From: Rusavskia elegans | Lineage: Eukaryota; Ascomycota; Lecanoromycetes; Teloschistales; Teloschistaceae | Direction of reading: 5' to 3' | Length of the DNA stretch: 64,000 bases | Assembly (NCBI GenBank): GCA_011316305.1 | Contig: SAUG01000027.1 | Coordinates: 62,001-126,000, forward strand | Shown here: piece by piece, positions 22,000 through 33,464 of the stretch | How the letters are laid out: the number at the start of each line of letters is the position of its first letter | Position numbering within the stretch: the first letter of the stretch is position 1 | The notes under the pieces: model-generated | Seen by the model: the letters and a program-made list of their open reading frames with translations, nothing else | What the model was told of the DNA's origin: nothing | The model's database searches: none | Program-made: the position numbers and the translations under genes

Positions 22000-23765
22000 T
22001 ATTTTACAAAATTTTCAATTGGTATTTTACTTGAATTATTATATATATACGATCAAATATCGTATTTTATACTGGACAGAAATATTGATAGTTTATATAA
22101 TTCGAATCCTCTATAATTTAAATAAATTAATCAGATAGAATTTATAATGTAGTTAATCGTTTTTATTTAATTCAATTTTCTTTAATTTAATTACTATTTT
22201 TTCTTTTCTATTTCTAATATAGTATTTCTGAAATTATATAATTATAAACGAGTAATATAACTTGTAAAACTATTTATTAAATAATTATATTATTTTTATC
22301 TTTACTATTTCGTTTTCGTCTACGATCGTATTCGAATTCAGATGGTCTATTGATTTATTTAAATCTTCGATAACTATTAGTTCGACTTTTAGTTCGAATT
22401 CTAATAGAGAAAATATTTGATTAAATTTTAATACAATCGTTTAAACTAAAACTATATTGTTTCGACGGAATCGAAGTATCAATTTTTGATATTATAATTA
22501 GAATTAACGGATTTAAAATTATATTATCCGTTATAATAAATAGATAGATAAACATTCAATCGATATAATCGAATAGTTCGAATTTAACGATACTTTAGGC
22601 GGCGTTGCTGATTTCTAAATCGCATGTTAGTTTATTGTTAATTTACAATTATATAGTAGATAAAATAGATATTTTGCTAACAGTAAAGTTTATTAAAACA
22701 ACTAATAGATATTTAATATAAAAGAATAAAACGTTGATAAAAACAGCTAATTTAGTATTATTAGCTGTTTTTGAAAAAAGTCTATTAACGATCTGTTTTA
22801 TAAAATTTTTAATTGAATTTTAACAGTCTATAAATACCTATAACTAGTTGATTTAAAATTAGTTGCTAGTTAATAGAAACTTTATATAAATTTAGTATTA
22901 ATTCTATTATAAAACGTTATGTAAATAATATTTAAAACTATTTAAAGTTTTAGTATAAACAAATTGCTAATATTAAATACAAGTTTATTTAATTTAGATA
23001 GTAAAGTAGTAAAAATATAAATATTCTATCTCTCTAGAAACTAGTCCCGATTAGATTACATCGATAGATTTCGTATTCGATTCCTTCAATTTTTAATTTT
23101 TAAAATTTATTTAGCAATTTAAATAGCCTAGATAAAATAAATCGATCTATCGGACTAAGATTTCGAAAGGTCGATTTAAAATCCGAAATATTGATTTTAA
23201 TATTAAACGGTAATTTCAAATATAATACAAACATTCTATTTTATAAAAATAGAATATTTTTTAAAGTAAATATAATTAATTACGGTATATTCGTATAGTC
23301 TATACTCGACATTTTTGATCACGTAATATTTTTAATAAAATAATTTAAACAACGTATTAATAGGCTGTTTAGATACTAGAGGCGTTATCTAAAGTATTGA
23401 ATTCTATTTTATAAAGTAAAAAGATATAATAATAATTATTATTTCATTAGAAATTTTCTATATATTAGCTTGTTGTCTAGACTGTAACGAAGGATACGTA
23501 CGTGAAATATTATAGTAGATACTAGAAAAAAAAGACGAAGAAAAGACGATTATTAATATATATAGGAAATAGACTATAGTATTTTCCAAAAAATCTATAT
23601 ACAATTCTATTATATATATATTACGAAATAGATTCGGGTTATTTTTATAGAAATTTTTAGTTGAAAATAGATAAATTAAAATATCAAATACTATATCGTA
23701 TATCTAACGCTAGCGTACTAGTAGTAAATTATCTACGAAATCGACGATTAGTCGATTATCGAATA
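22000..23765 (-). mobile_element. family A repeat A2, split by an 0.8 kb TIR element
   Basis: The left end near 22010-22060 corresponds to the reverse complement of the family A 3' terminus ('tgaattattatatatatacg'). The right end at about 23700-23765 contains the conserved 'ctaacgctagcgtactag' block and the 'cgattagtcgat' terminus. The element is interrupted at the TA near 22591 by the TIR element at 22593-23394. Without it the copy is about 960 bp. Confidence 0.6.
22593..23394. mobile_element. 0.8 kb TIR element inserted at TA, copy 1
   Basis: Imperfect inverted termini: CTTTAGGCGGCG on the left against CTTTAGATAACGCC read inward from the right, flanked by TA on both sides (22591-22592, 23395-23396). 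The internal right half (23036 onward, 'ctagaaactagtcccgatta') matches the copy at 43334-44113. TA duplication with inverted termini suggests a non-autonomous Tc1/mariner-type element. No ORF. Confidence 0.65.
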
Positions 23766-24144
23766 AAGTATATAAAATATTTATTATATATAAAAATTGC
23801 TTTATAAAATTAAATAATATTAATCAATTAATATATTAATATTATATTATCATTTTATAACTTTTATAGATATTCAAATCTTTTAATAACTATTGATATT
23901 TTTGATATATCGTATTATTATTTTAAATATCAAGAATATTTGAATATTTAAATACTGAATTAAATGATATTATAAATTATTAATTTTATCAAAATTTCTA
24001 TTTTGAATTTATAGTATTATAAATCTAAATTTTGTAATAATCGCTTCGAATATTAAATTGAATTTCAATATCTAAAAAGTTTAAATGAAAAATAAAAATT
24101 ATAATTTTTTAATTTATATATTAAAATAAATTCGATTTTTAATT
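23766..24144. other. AT-rich spacer, no gene
   Basis: Very AT-rich, no recognisable repeat terminus or frame. It lies between two family A copies. Confidence 0.45.
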
Positions 24145-25130
24145 TCTTTGTAAAATTTCTATCCGAGATTATAATTGAATTATTATATATATATATTTCA
24201 TTACCGTAGCTTAAATATAGTAATAATAATTATTACTTATATAGCCAAGAATTTCCGCAGTTAAAAAAAGCAGTTAACTAAAATTTATAGCGTTAATCGT
24301 TTTCCTTCTATTATATCCTTTATTTAATTATTATATCTCTTCTACAAATCCTTTATATTAGATTGAAATACGTACGATTATAAACTACTAATATCGTGTC
24401 TAAAACTATCTACTAGGCGGTAATACTATTTTTTTTATTATTTTTTTTTATCTACAATCGTATCCGATTCTAAATAGCTTACTAATTTATCTAAAAAATT
24501 AAATAACTACTAGTCCGAATTTTAGTAAAATAAAAGCTTTTATTAGAAATTTATTATAATCGCTAAAACTATATAGCTCCGGCGGATTTTAAATACGAGG
24601 CTTTAATATTATAGTTAAAATTAACGGATTTCGGAATTTAATATCTGTTATAGTAGATAGACTAGTAAAGACTCGGTCGATACTATCGAATAGCTCGAAT
24701 TTAGCGGTTTCGAGCTTTATTTCTTTTAATTAAAAAGATATAATCGTAGTTATAGATAAAGGATTCTATCGGCGACTGCTCTAAAAGATATTAAAAATCC
24801 AGATCTAGTATTATTAATAGAGGATCTATATATATTAGTCTATAGTTTAGACTATTACAGAAAATACGTATATTAGATACGATAGTCGATACTAGTAAAA
24901 GAAAAAAAGGAAGAGACTGTAAAATATATATATTATAAAAAATCTACTACGTTATATTTAAAATAAACTGTAGAAATTTATACTATAGACGTATTTTAAA
25001 ATAGATTCGAGTTAATTTTATATAGTTTTTTAGTTTAAATTAATTAGACTAAAATTCTAGTTTTTATATCGTATATCTAACGCTAGCGTACTAATATTGA
25101 ATTATTTACGGAACCGACGGTTGATCGAAT
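24145..25130 (-). mobile_element. family A repeat, copy A3
   Basis: Nearly complete minus-strand copy of about 985 bp. It runs from 'tctatccgagattataattgaa' (family A 3' end) to 'ctaacgctagcgtactaatattgaattatttacgg' and 'ccgacggttgatcg' (5' end). The short ORF of the family can be traced near 24400-24730 but is destroyed by stops. Confidence 0.65.
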
Positions 25131-27674
25131 ATTAAAAGTATATATAAAACAATCTGATTTCTAATATTGATTTACTATTTCAGATTCTAGTATTCGTTTT
25201 TAATATTATAGAACTACTTGGAGGTTCTGGTAACTCTACGAAGTAGTTATATTTATTAAAATAGAATATCTATAAAATTATATTATAACTGATAAATAAT
25301 TAAAAGGTAAATAAATGATATTAGTTTTAAATACTAGAATATTATATAGCAATAACAATGGCTTAAATACGAACTATAAAAACGTCGAGTTTAAAATTTA
25401 TATAAATAATAAAATCCTCTTTTTCTTAGTATTTTTATCTACGAAAATTTCTAGAAAAATTTCATTTTAGTATTTTTATCTACAAAGTTTTCTAAAAGAA
25501 TTTTATCTTAGTATTTATATCTATCAAAACTATTAAAATAATCCTCTTTAGTATTTTTATTTACTTAAACCACTAAGTTACCTACTAGTACTAATTTTAA
25601 AACTATTTTATATAACTTTATCTATCGAGACGTAATACGAAGTCTTGTACTATACTAAATACTACTATATTTTTAAAGGTACGCCGACTATATTTTCAAT
25701 ACTAGATCCTTTTTTTAGATTTCTCGTTTTAAAAAATCCTCGTTCTTTTCCTTTTAAAAATAAATAGAAGAAATTATTAATCGAATATCGTTATAGAAAT
25801 TCTATTATTAGTTACCGATATTTTATTAATATATATTTATCGGAAGCATTTTCCAACTGGAAAATCCTATTATAATAGCGAAGGTTTTAAAGAGTACGTC
25901 GAATATATATAATAAATTCAACTTTATAATTTTATTTTTCTAAATACTACGCGTTTATATCGTCTCGAAGAAAAATATAAAAATTGAAAAGAGAATTATA
26001 TAGAATATATACGAAGTAATGATATTCATTTTATTAGTTAGATTATAAAAAAAAATTAACGGGTTTTAGTTAATAGCGAGCTATAAAATATCGAAGATTT
26101 AGAAAATATAGAAAATATCGCAAATTCGTTTTCTTTTATCGATTTAAATTTTTTATTAATATAGCTTCGGAATAGATTATTCTTTCCGAAAAGTTTGACT
26201 AGTCGATAATTTCTTTAGCTTTTTTTAGTATAGTAGTTTACTAATTATCTTTTAGATTTCTAAATATTTATCGAAATAGAATAATCTTTCTATTTAATTA
26301 GATAGTTTTAATATTTCTATTATAGAATCTTTTCGACTATAAAAGTATTTTCTCTAATATATTTTAAAGTTAAATATCTATTAAATCGATACTCCGGGGT
26401 CGGCTATTTCTAAATACGATATATAAAATATCGAGTATAATTTTATATTTTTAAATAAATCGTATTCGAAGTTCTAAAATCTTTTTAATTTTATAAATAA
26501 AAAATTGTCCGACTTTAATAGATTTAAATTTTTTATTTAGAGTTTTTATCTTTGAAATCTTCGTTAGAAGATATACTTTTTCTCTTTTCTTTAATTAAAG
26601 TACTAATTCTCCTTTTTTAGTCTAGTAGTTACACGAATATTTTAATATCTTAATATTATTATTATAGATTTATTTTTTTAAATTGATTTTTCTAATTACT
26701 AATTCTACTAACGTATACGTTTGTTGTCATCTAAATAGATTCAAATCTTTTTTATAGTTAATAGAAAATAGTGTCACTTTTATTATATTCGATTTTTTTA
26801 TATTAAATACTAGTAAGATTTTTATTTAAAATAATATTTAATTACTTTCAACGTTATTAATATAGTACTTAAAATACCATTCTGAAATTCTATCTATTCG
26901 TTTTATCTATCTATCCGTTATCAAGTAAAAAGTAGTTAATATTTTAAATCTAATACTAAATAATAGTATAAATATATTCTAGTAATATAAAGTAAAGAAT
27001 TTATTTCTATTATTTATTAATATTTCTAGAATTCTATAGTATCGAATTAGTCGATCTAGAATAATAAATCCGAGTTATTTTATTATATAACTTTTTTTTT
27101 ATAGAATTAGATAGATATAGTTTATAAATCTATTTCTAATATTAAAAATTTAATTATATTTTTTTTATCGTCGGATTTTTTAATTTTAGAAACTTAATAA
27201 TAAAGTCTATAATAACTTTCTTTTATAGTAAATCCGGTAGTTTCTAATATTAGATCTCGTTATAACGAGTATAAACCGTATATTTATACTACTAATAACT
27301 CAATCAATTTTAAATATATATCTCGACGCGTTATATTATAATAAGAAATTAGTAATATTATTATAAAAGTTATAGTATTTTTTTTACGTTCGAATATCTC
27401 TTTAATATTTTGTTATATTACTTTTTAATATATTTTATTCGTCGATTTTATCATTTAGTATTTATAGTTTTCCTTTTTTTTATTAAAAAGTATTTCTAGT
27501 CGCCTCTAGATAGATATAATATTATATTTTGTTTCTATCAATTTACTAATAGTAATCTATTCTAGTTAACTTCTTGGTGACTATTACTAAAAACTTCTTT
27601 TATTTTAATATAATTACTTCTTCGATTTAAAACGTCTATTTTTCTATTTTCTTTACCTAGTATATAGTATGGTT
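25131..27674. other. AT-rich RIP-degraded DNA
   Basis: About 2.5 kb without a recognisable gene. It contains a 41 bp minisatellite (listed separately). T-rich bias in parts (26150-27650) suggests an antisense-oriented coding remnant, but no frame or motif could be assigned. Confidence 0.45.
25420..25590. repeat. minisatellite, ~41 bp unit, about four copies
   Basis: The motif TTAGTATTTTTATCTAC recurs with starts near 25426, 25467, 25508 and 25548, so the period is 40-41 bp. It is followed each time by a related A-rich segment. The period is not a multiple of three, so this is probably non-coding. Confidence 0.65.
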
Positions 27675-28076
27675 TTTCTTCTGAAAAGCTTCTATCCGGG
27701 ATTATATAGAGTTTTTATATATATATATATATCATTTACGTTATTTACGGCAACGATTATTATATTTACGTGTAAAAATAATTTTACAGCCAAAGATTTA
27801 TTCGTCAGGCAAGATTTATAACGTAGTTAATTACTTTAACTATTTCCTTTTTTTTTCGATTACTAATTTTCTATTATATTTAAATACTATATATTTTGTT
27901 TTCGACGTTATAAATAAATATAAGTAAATAATATTTTTGCTATAGCTATTTACTATAATACGAAATATTATCTTTAATCTTCGTCTTGGCTATATTTGTT
28001 ACATAACCCGTCGCTAAATATTCCGCTAAGCTATTAAAATATTATTTAACCTACGTAGTTTTAGAATGGTCGCTAG
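27675..28076 (-). mobile_element. family B fragment B6
   Basis: Matches the copy at 20640-21545 from its left end ('tatccgggattatatagag', 'cggcaacgattattatattta') through the 'tacgtagttttagaatgg' region, then stops at the hAT terminus at 28077. The remaining part of the family unit is missing on the far side. Confidence 0.5.
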
Positions 28077-30299
28077 TAGATTGGCTACTTCGGTATAAAT
28101 TCCCGTCGGTACTTCGAGAACTCGACCCGAGTTTTAGCGAGTCGGTTCGATCTAACCTATTAAATAGTTCGGATCGATTTCTAATATTAGAACCGAAAAT
28201 CGGGTTAGATTATAAAATAGAAACTAATAGAAACCCGATCCGATCCGATTTATAATTATTTTAGATAGATGAATACTATAGTTTTTAGAAAAATTTATTA
28301 ATTATAATAAATATTTTTTCTAATGAAAAGAAGTAATATATTTTATTTTTTATTATATTGAAAAATATCTAGTTTAATCTATATAAAATACTTTCTATTT
28401 CTTTTTTAAAGAGATTTCGTTTCTGAAATTATATTCTATCTTTTAATTATATCCGATTCTATATATTCTATAGTTCCTTTAAAGTTTCTTCTATTTCTAA
28501 ACCGTTAATACGATTATAGTATTTAATTATTATTATTTACTCTATATACTCTAGAGTTTTTTAGATTTAATTCGATCGATAAACTCTTTTTATAAAACTA
28601 AAAGTCCGCTCTATTTCTATCGGAGATATTCGATAAGTAAAAATATCGTAAGCTATCTACGCTAGTTTTATTAAGTTCGAAGCGATATTTTTCTAGAAAT
28701 CTAAATTAAATTATCTTTAGTAATATTAACGAAAAAATATTAATTAACTTTAAATTTTGCTATTCGAAGACGCTAGAGTTATTAAAAATACTATTCAAAG
28801 TAGATAAAATAGACTTTAAACTAATTAATTAAGTTATTATTTATTATTCTTTTATATTACTTTATTTTCTTCTATATAGCAGGTTTCAGGCTTTAATAGA
28901 TCGATAGAAACTCTATAAAATACTTTTTAAACTCGATCCGATATCTATTTTTATACTTCGAAAAGTCTATTTCTTTATCGTCATCTTTTTATTCTAGTTT
29001 CGATGAAGGCTATACTTTACTATAGAATCTAGAATATATATAAAACAATAAATTAATTTACTTTTACTTTTCGTATAAAAATAATACTTCGTAAACTTTA
29101 TATAAGTTTTGTTATAAACTATTACTATTATTTATTTATTTGTATAATTCGAGAATCGAATAATTTCCATTATTCTAGAAAGATAATCGAAAATACTTTT
29201 ATAAAGTCTGAAAACTAAGTAAATTCTAATATCGATAGTTTTAGAAATAATAAACTAGTTTTATAAAATATCCGCAATATTCTATCTATAAAGAAAAGAA
29301 ATTACTATTGATTTATATTAAAGGTAATCTTTTTTGTTTACAGATTTTACGATTTTTTATTTATAAATTCGTTAATAAAATAGTATATCTAATATATCCG
29401 ACGAATTATAAAATACGTCGAATTCTATTAAATACGAATATTTTTAATTATATTTCTAGACTAAAAATTTGGATCGATCCTTTTCTAGATTTTTTTAAAA
29501 TCTAAAATAAATATTAGTTTTAGAATCTCTGAATTTATATTATCTACGTATATTATCTTCTCTGTAATACTAGTTAGGCCAATATTAATATTTCCAATTT
29601 ACTTATTATCTAGTATTTAGATGAAATCGTTACTAATTGTTTATAATCTAATAGTTTTAATAAAATTTAAAGCTACTAGATTAATTATATAAGCTAGATA
29701 AAATAGAAAGTTATAAATTCGACTCTATTAGCTATCGAATCGAGTAAAAATCTTTTTAAACACTTTTTTTAATATACTATTAGAACTGCCATTATAGGTA
29801 ATATTATCTAGAAACTTCTACCTAAACTAGAAAATTTTTTAAAAGCATCAAGTACTATAAATAACTAGAATAAATAGTAAAAAGGATTATAAATCTAATT
29901 AAACGCTTTTAAAATTAATACTAAAATTTAATCTAGTATATAAATACTTTTAAGTACGCGACCTTTTATAGATTGAACTGAATATTTAATATAAGAAAAA
30001 TACGTTCTAGAGGTTTTATATTAGATTTATTTTACACGCGGATAATTTTATAACTATCGAAAACGATTTATATAAAATATATACAGTAGATAAATTTTAT
30101 ATCTAGACGAAATATTTATAATAGTTATCTAAGTTCTTTATTTTCGATAGTTCGAATTAGTAGATTTATATCCAAGAAAGTTTTATATAGATGTTAGTTC
30201 TATATAGTTTAAATAAAAGTAGAATCGAATTTAATATAGCTTTTCTTCTAGAATTATAATAAATTTTATATTATCTTTTTATATTACTATTAGCTATTT
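28077..30299 (-). mobile_element. degraded hAT transposon, right end missing
   Basis: The left terminus TAGATTGGCTACTTCGG matches the right terminus of the MITE at 13859-14305 (CCGAAGTGGCCAGTCTA reversed), and is followed by similar subterminal 'gactcgacccgag' motifs. A transposase remnant lies on the minus strand. No matching right terminus with the 8 bp flank was found, so the element is truncated or was overwritten by the MITE and family A copy to its right. Confidence 0.6.
28560..30290 (-). pseudogene. hAT transposase remnant
   Basis: On the minus strand at about 28574-28665 the frame reads LAYDIFTYRISPIEIERTFS followed by a basic segment. This matches the pattern of the hAT C-terminal dimerisation region (Ser-Ile-Pro-Pro ... 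Ala-Glu-x-Glu-Arg-x-Phe-Ser). It is placed as expected near the left, 3' end of the gene, just inside the terminus. The rest, toward 30290, is broken by many TAG/TAA stops and I could not place the BED finger or catalytic Asp/Glu residues. The gene is dead; MITEs at 13859 and 30308 probably depended on a relative of it. Confidence 0.5.
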
Positions 30300-30307
30300 A
30301 CGCGGAT

Positions 30308-30624
30308 CAGACTGGACACTTCGGATCGAACCGGTTCGACTCGCTAAGCGGTCGGGTCCGGGTCGAACCCGGGTTGAATCCGGGTACCTGCTAAATCTTT
30401 TTATTTAATTATATATAAAAGTAATATAATTAGATAATATAATATATCTAACTAGAACCTTTCTAGCTAGCGTAGTTAATTAATTAGAATTTTTTTAAAT
30501 TATTCGTATAATTTTTATTTTAGAATTATACTTTTATACTAGGGTTTAGCGCCAAGATCTAGTTTTAGCGAGTCTGGTCGGATTAGCTAACCCGGGTTCG
30601 AAACCCGACCCGACGGCCAGTCTA
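30308..30624 (+). mobile_element. hAT-type MITE, 317 bp, with perfect 8 bp TSD
   Basis: Termini CAGACTGG and CCAGTCTA are inverted repeats (one C/T change). Flanks are ACGCGGAT at 30300-30307 and 30625-30632, a perfect 8 bp duplication. GC-rich subterminal stretches ('gtcgggtccgggtcgaaccc' and 'cgggttcgaaacccgacccg') enclose an AT core. It belongs to the same family as 13859-14305. Its GC-rich ends are less damaged than the surroundings. Confidence 0.85.
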
Positions 30625-30689
30625 ACGCGGATAAATATTATTTTAATAGAAAATTATTGATTACGTTGCTTGATATTTTGGTAAATTAT

Positions 30690-31128
30690 AGTATTAAGGT
30701 CGACGTTATCGAATAGTTTAAGTTTGGCGATTTCGAGCTCCATTTCTTCCAATTGGAAAGATATAATAGTGGTTGTAGGTCCAGTGTTGTTGGTGGAGGT
30801 TCTGTATATATCAGCTTTCACCCTGGGCTGTTACGGAAGATACGTACGTTGGATACGATAGTAGATACTGGTAAAAGAAAACGAAAAAAAAGAGACTGTA
30901 AAGTATATATATATATACGAAAATTCTGCTACAATTTTAAATAAACTATAGAAACTTGTACTACGAGTGTATTACGGAATAGATTCGAGTCAATTTTATA
31001 TAGTTCTTTGGTTTAAATTAATTAGACTGGAATACTAGTTCTTATACCGTGTATCTAACGCTAGCGTACTAATACTGAAGTAAATTGCTTACGGAACCGA
31101 CGGTTGACCGGATACCAAAAAAACAAAT
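30690..31128 (-). mobile_element. family A repeat A4, lightly mutated 5' half
   Basis: Contains the family A 5' end (31060-31128: 'ctaacgctagcgtactaat', 'cggaaccgacggttgaccgg') and the start of the family ORF with an intact ATG on the minus strand at 30743 (reading MELEIAKLK). RIP damage is light here, with many TG and CA dinucleotides kept, making this the best copy for the 5' part. The 3' half is absent beyond about 30690. Confidence 0.65.
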
Positions 31129-31458
31129 AAAATAATAAAAAAAGGTATTTCTTTATAGTAAATATATTAGAAGAATTAGCGGCTATAAAATAGATAAAAA
31201 TTTCAGAATAGTTTTTATATATATTTTAGATAGACTCTTCATTATTAAATCTTTCTAATAGAATTTATATTACTATTTGGACTATATATATCATATAGCT
31301 TTTTACGACTAGAAAGAATTAACTAGTTTTCCATAGAATTTATCCTTATTTCTAATAGCTATAGTGATATTCGATTACAAATATTCGAGCTTTTTATAGT
31401 ATTCAAGATTATATTCAATATATCTATTATTATTTTAAAAGACTAATACTAAATTGTC
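31129..31458. other. AT-rich spacer, no gene
   Basis: Plain AT-rich sequence between family A copy A4 and the copia LTR. No motif recognised. Confidence 0.4.
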
Positions 31459-33017
31459 TATTGGAAGTACGTATTACGAACAACAGCTGTATCAAAGCGC
31501 CAAAAGCGCTAGTGCCGATCAGGCCTAGTAGTTTTAAACGTTAAAAGTTCAACTACTCTCTTTTTATATATTTAGTTCAAGCGAAAGTCTATTTTAGTAA
31601 ATTGATTTTAATATTCTATAAATATAAGCGATTTAATTATTCGAATTTTTTGATTGTAATTTCCGAATTAGTACTAGAGATACTACTCGATTAGATTACG
31701 CAATTATTTAGATTCAAGTATTTATCGCGAATTCAATTTAGAATTCCCGAAGAAGCTAGATTTAGATTTAAATTCAGAGGGAAACCGTAGTCTATTTAAC
31801 TTTAATTAATTTAATTTACTTCGATTAGAAACGGCTAGACCGAGATAATCTACCAAATAAATTCTCTATATTAAAACTCTATATAAAAATCGATTTAATC
31901 GATTAGAAAAAATTTAAATATTAGATTAGCTTTCGAGAGATTCGAATCTCTGACCCGCCGGATTAAATCTGCTAATTCCGAGGTAAAGCGCTAGATCCGT
32001 TAGACCGCCAGATCACGCAGTTTCTACTACTACGCTATCCAAGCCGGCTAATATTCAATATATTTAATTTTAATAGATTATAAGCCGGGAAACTCTAGCC
32101 GAATTATTTTATAATAACTATTATTACTATTCGCAAATAATATATCTTTATTATAAACTCCTTTATATTTTTATTAAATTTTTATTTCTTTTACCTTTTA
32201 ATAAATCCGATAAATATTACTAAACCGTATAAAATATCTAATATAGCGAACGACGAAGTCTATAGTTATATTACTATTTATAAGTATTCTAGTTACTATC
32301 GAATATACGAATAGCTAAATAGATTCTTTTTTATTTTATTTTACGATCCTTTCTAGCCGTTTAATTTATTAACTTCTTTACTTTTAATTGGAATATTAGA
32401 CGCTAATTTACTACGTATAGATATAATATTATAGAAATATTATACTAGATTCAGTAATTAGAGTTTTAAAATTAGATTTTTTATTATTATTAATTCTATA
32501 ATCTTTCGTCTAGCTAATACTAGCTATCGATATATATTTTATAGTAATCTAAATGGCTAAACTTCTACTAATTATTATCTATAAATATAGGATATTACTA
32601 TCTAGCTAATCTAATATAAACAAAAACTTCTATAAAATAGAAAGCTAGTAGACTATATTTTTAGCTATTATATTTTATCTAATCTTTTAATAGTCTAAAC
32701 GAGCCTCTATTTTTTTCAAACTAACTACTTTATTTCTAGAACTAGAACTATCGAATCTAGTCTTCGGTTTAACTAGCTATATCGTCTAGTCCTAAATAAT
32801 ATAAAAACTCGAAGCTTTCTATTTATTACTAAAGACTAATATATTATTTTAAATTTTAAAATTTTATCTAATTTATTTCAAACTTTATATCTATTTTTAT
32901 ATTATTGTTTTTATTAAAATTCTATACGAATTTTTATAACTTTAGAAATTTTAAATAATATATTTTTTAAAAACCATCTAATATTTTCCGGGTAAACTAG
33001 ACCGTCTATAATTCTTC
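31459..33017 (+). mobile_element. truncated Ty1/copia element with SINE-split 5' LTR
   Basis: The LTR starts at 31459 (TATTGGAAGTACG, from TGTTGG...) and is interrupted by SINE S5, then ends at about 32075. The primer binding site GATTATAAGCCGGG follows at 32076. The internal leader matches the complete copy at 54295-61927 up to about 33017, after which similarity stops. Gag, pol and 3' LTR are missing, so the element was cut off by what lies to the right, or by deletion. Confidence 0.7.
31621..32048 (-). mobile_element. tRNA-derived SINE, copy S5, inside a copia LTR
   Basis: The 428 bp copy is flanked by TAATATTCTATA (31609-31620) and TAATATTCAATA (32049-32060), a 12 bp duplication with one difference, made from LTR sequence. 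The minus-strand head near 31930-32045 keeps A- and B-box-like segments. The insertion proves that the SINE was active after the copia element arrived. Confidence 0.8.
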
Positions 33018-33464
33018 GCCGGAATAGTGTAGATTGGTCTGGATTTTAAAAATTAAGATCTATACTATTAGAATTTAGCAGGTAGTAGTATAGAGAAAAG
33101 TAATATAGATTTTTAAATTAGAAAATAATAGGATTAATCTAAAAAACCCAGGTATATATAAAAGGAGGTTTTTACGATATATAATTAAAGATAACTTTCG
33201 AATAATTAATATAACTTTCGAATAGTTAACCGACTTTTATACTATTTTATAATAAAAACGTAAATAGAACTAGTTAAAGCGCTTTTAATAGTAGAATATA
33301 TAAAATAAAATTTATATAACTTATTTTATATATAGTTCTACTACTATATAGCTCTATCTATTTTTATATTAGCGCCTTTAATAGTCGGATTTCCTTTTAT
33401 ACCCGTTTCTATATTTCCGCTAGCTCCTATATAATTTTTTATTATTTTATTTATTTTTTTAGTA
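33018..33464. other. left part of a large degraded unit
   Basis: Starts where copia similarity ends. It contains 'gaatagtgtagattggtctgg' near 33021 and a polypurine-rich stretch. It is taken as the left edge of the degraded host sequence that continues at 34497, because family A copy A5 interrupts it. The class is unknown. Confidence 0.35.

Noticed and set aside
25420..25590. CRISPR array
   Set aside because: Units are adjacent without unique spacers and the context is eukaryotic.
29308..29505. 65-codon ORF starting MIYIKGNLF
   Set aside because: Antisense to the hAT transposase remnant in AT-rich DNA; composition is Ile/Phe/Tyr/Asn-rich as expected by chance.
30753..30944. 63-codon ORF starting MERYNSGC
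   Set aside because: Lies antisense within the 5' part of a family A copy, outside the family's own ORF.
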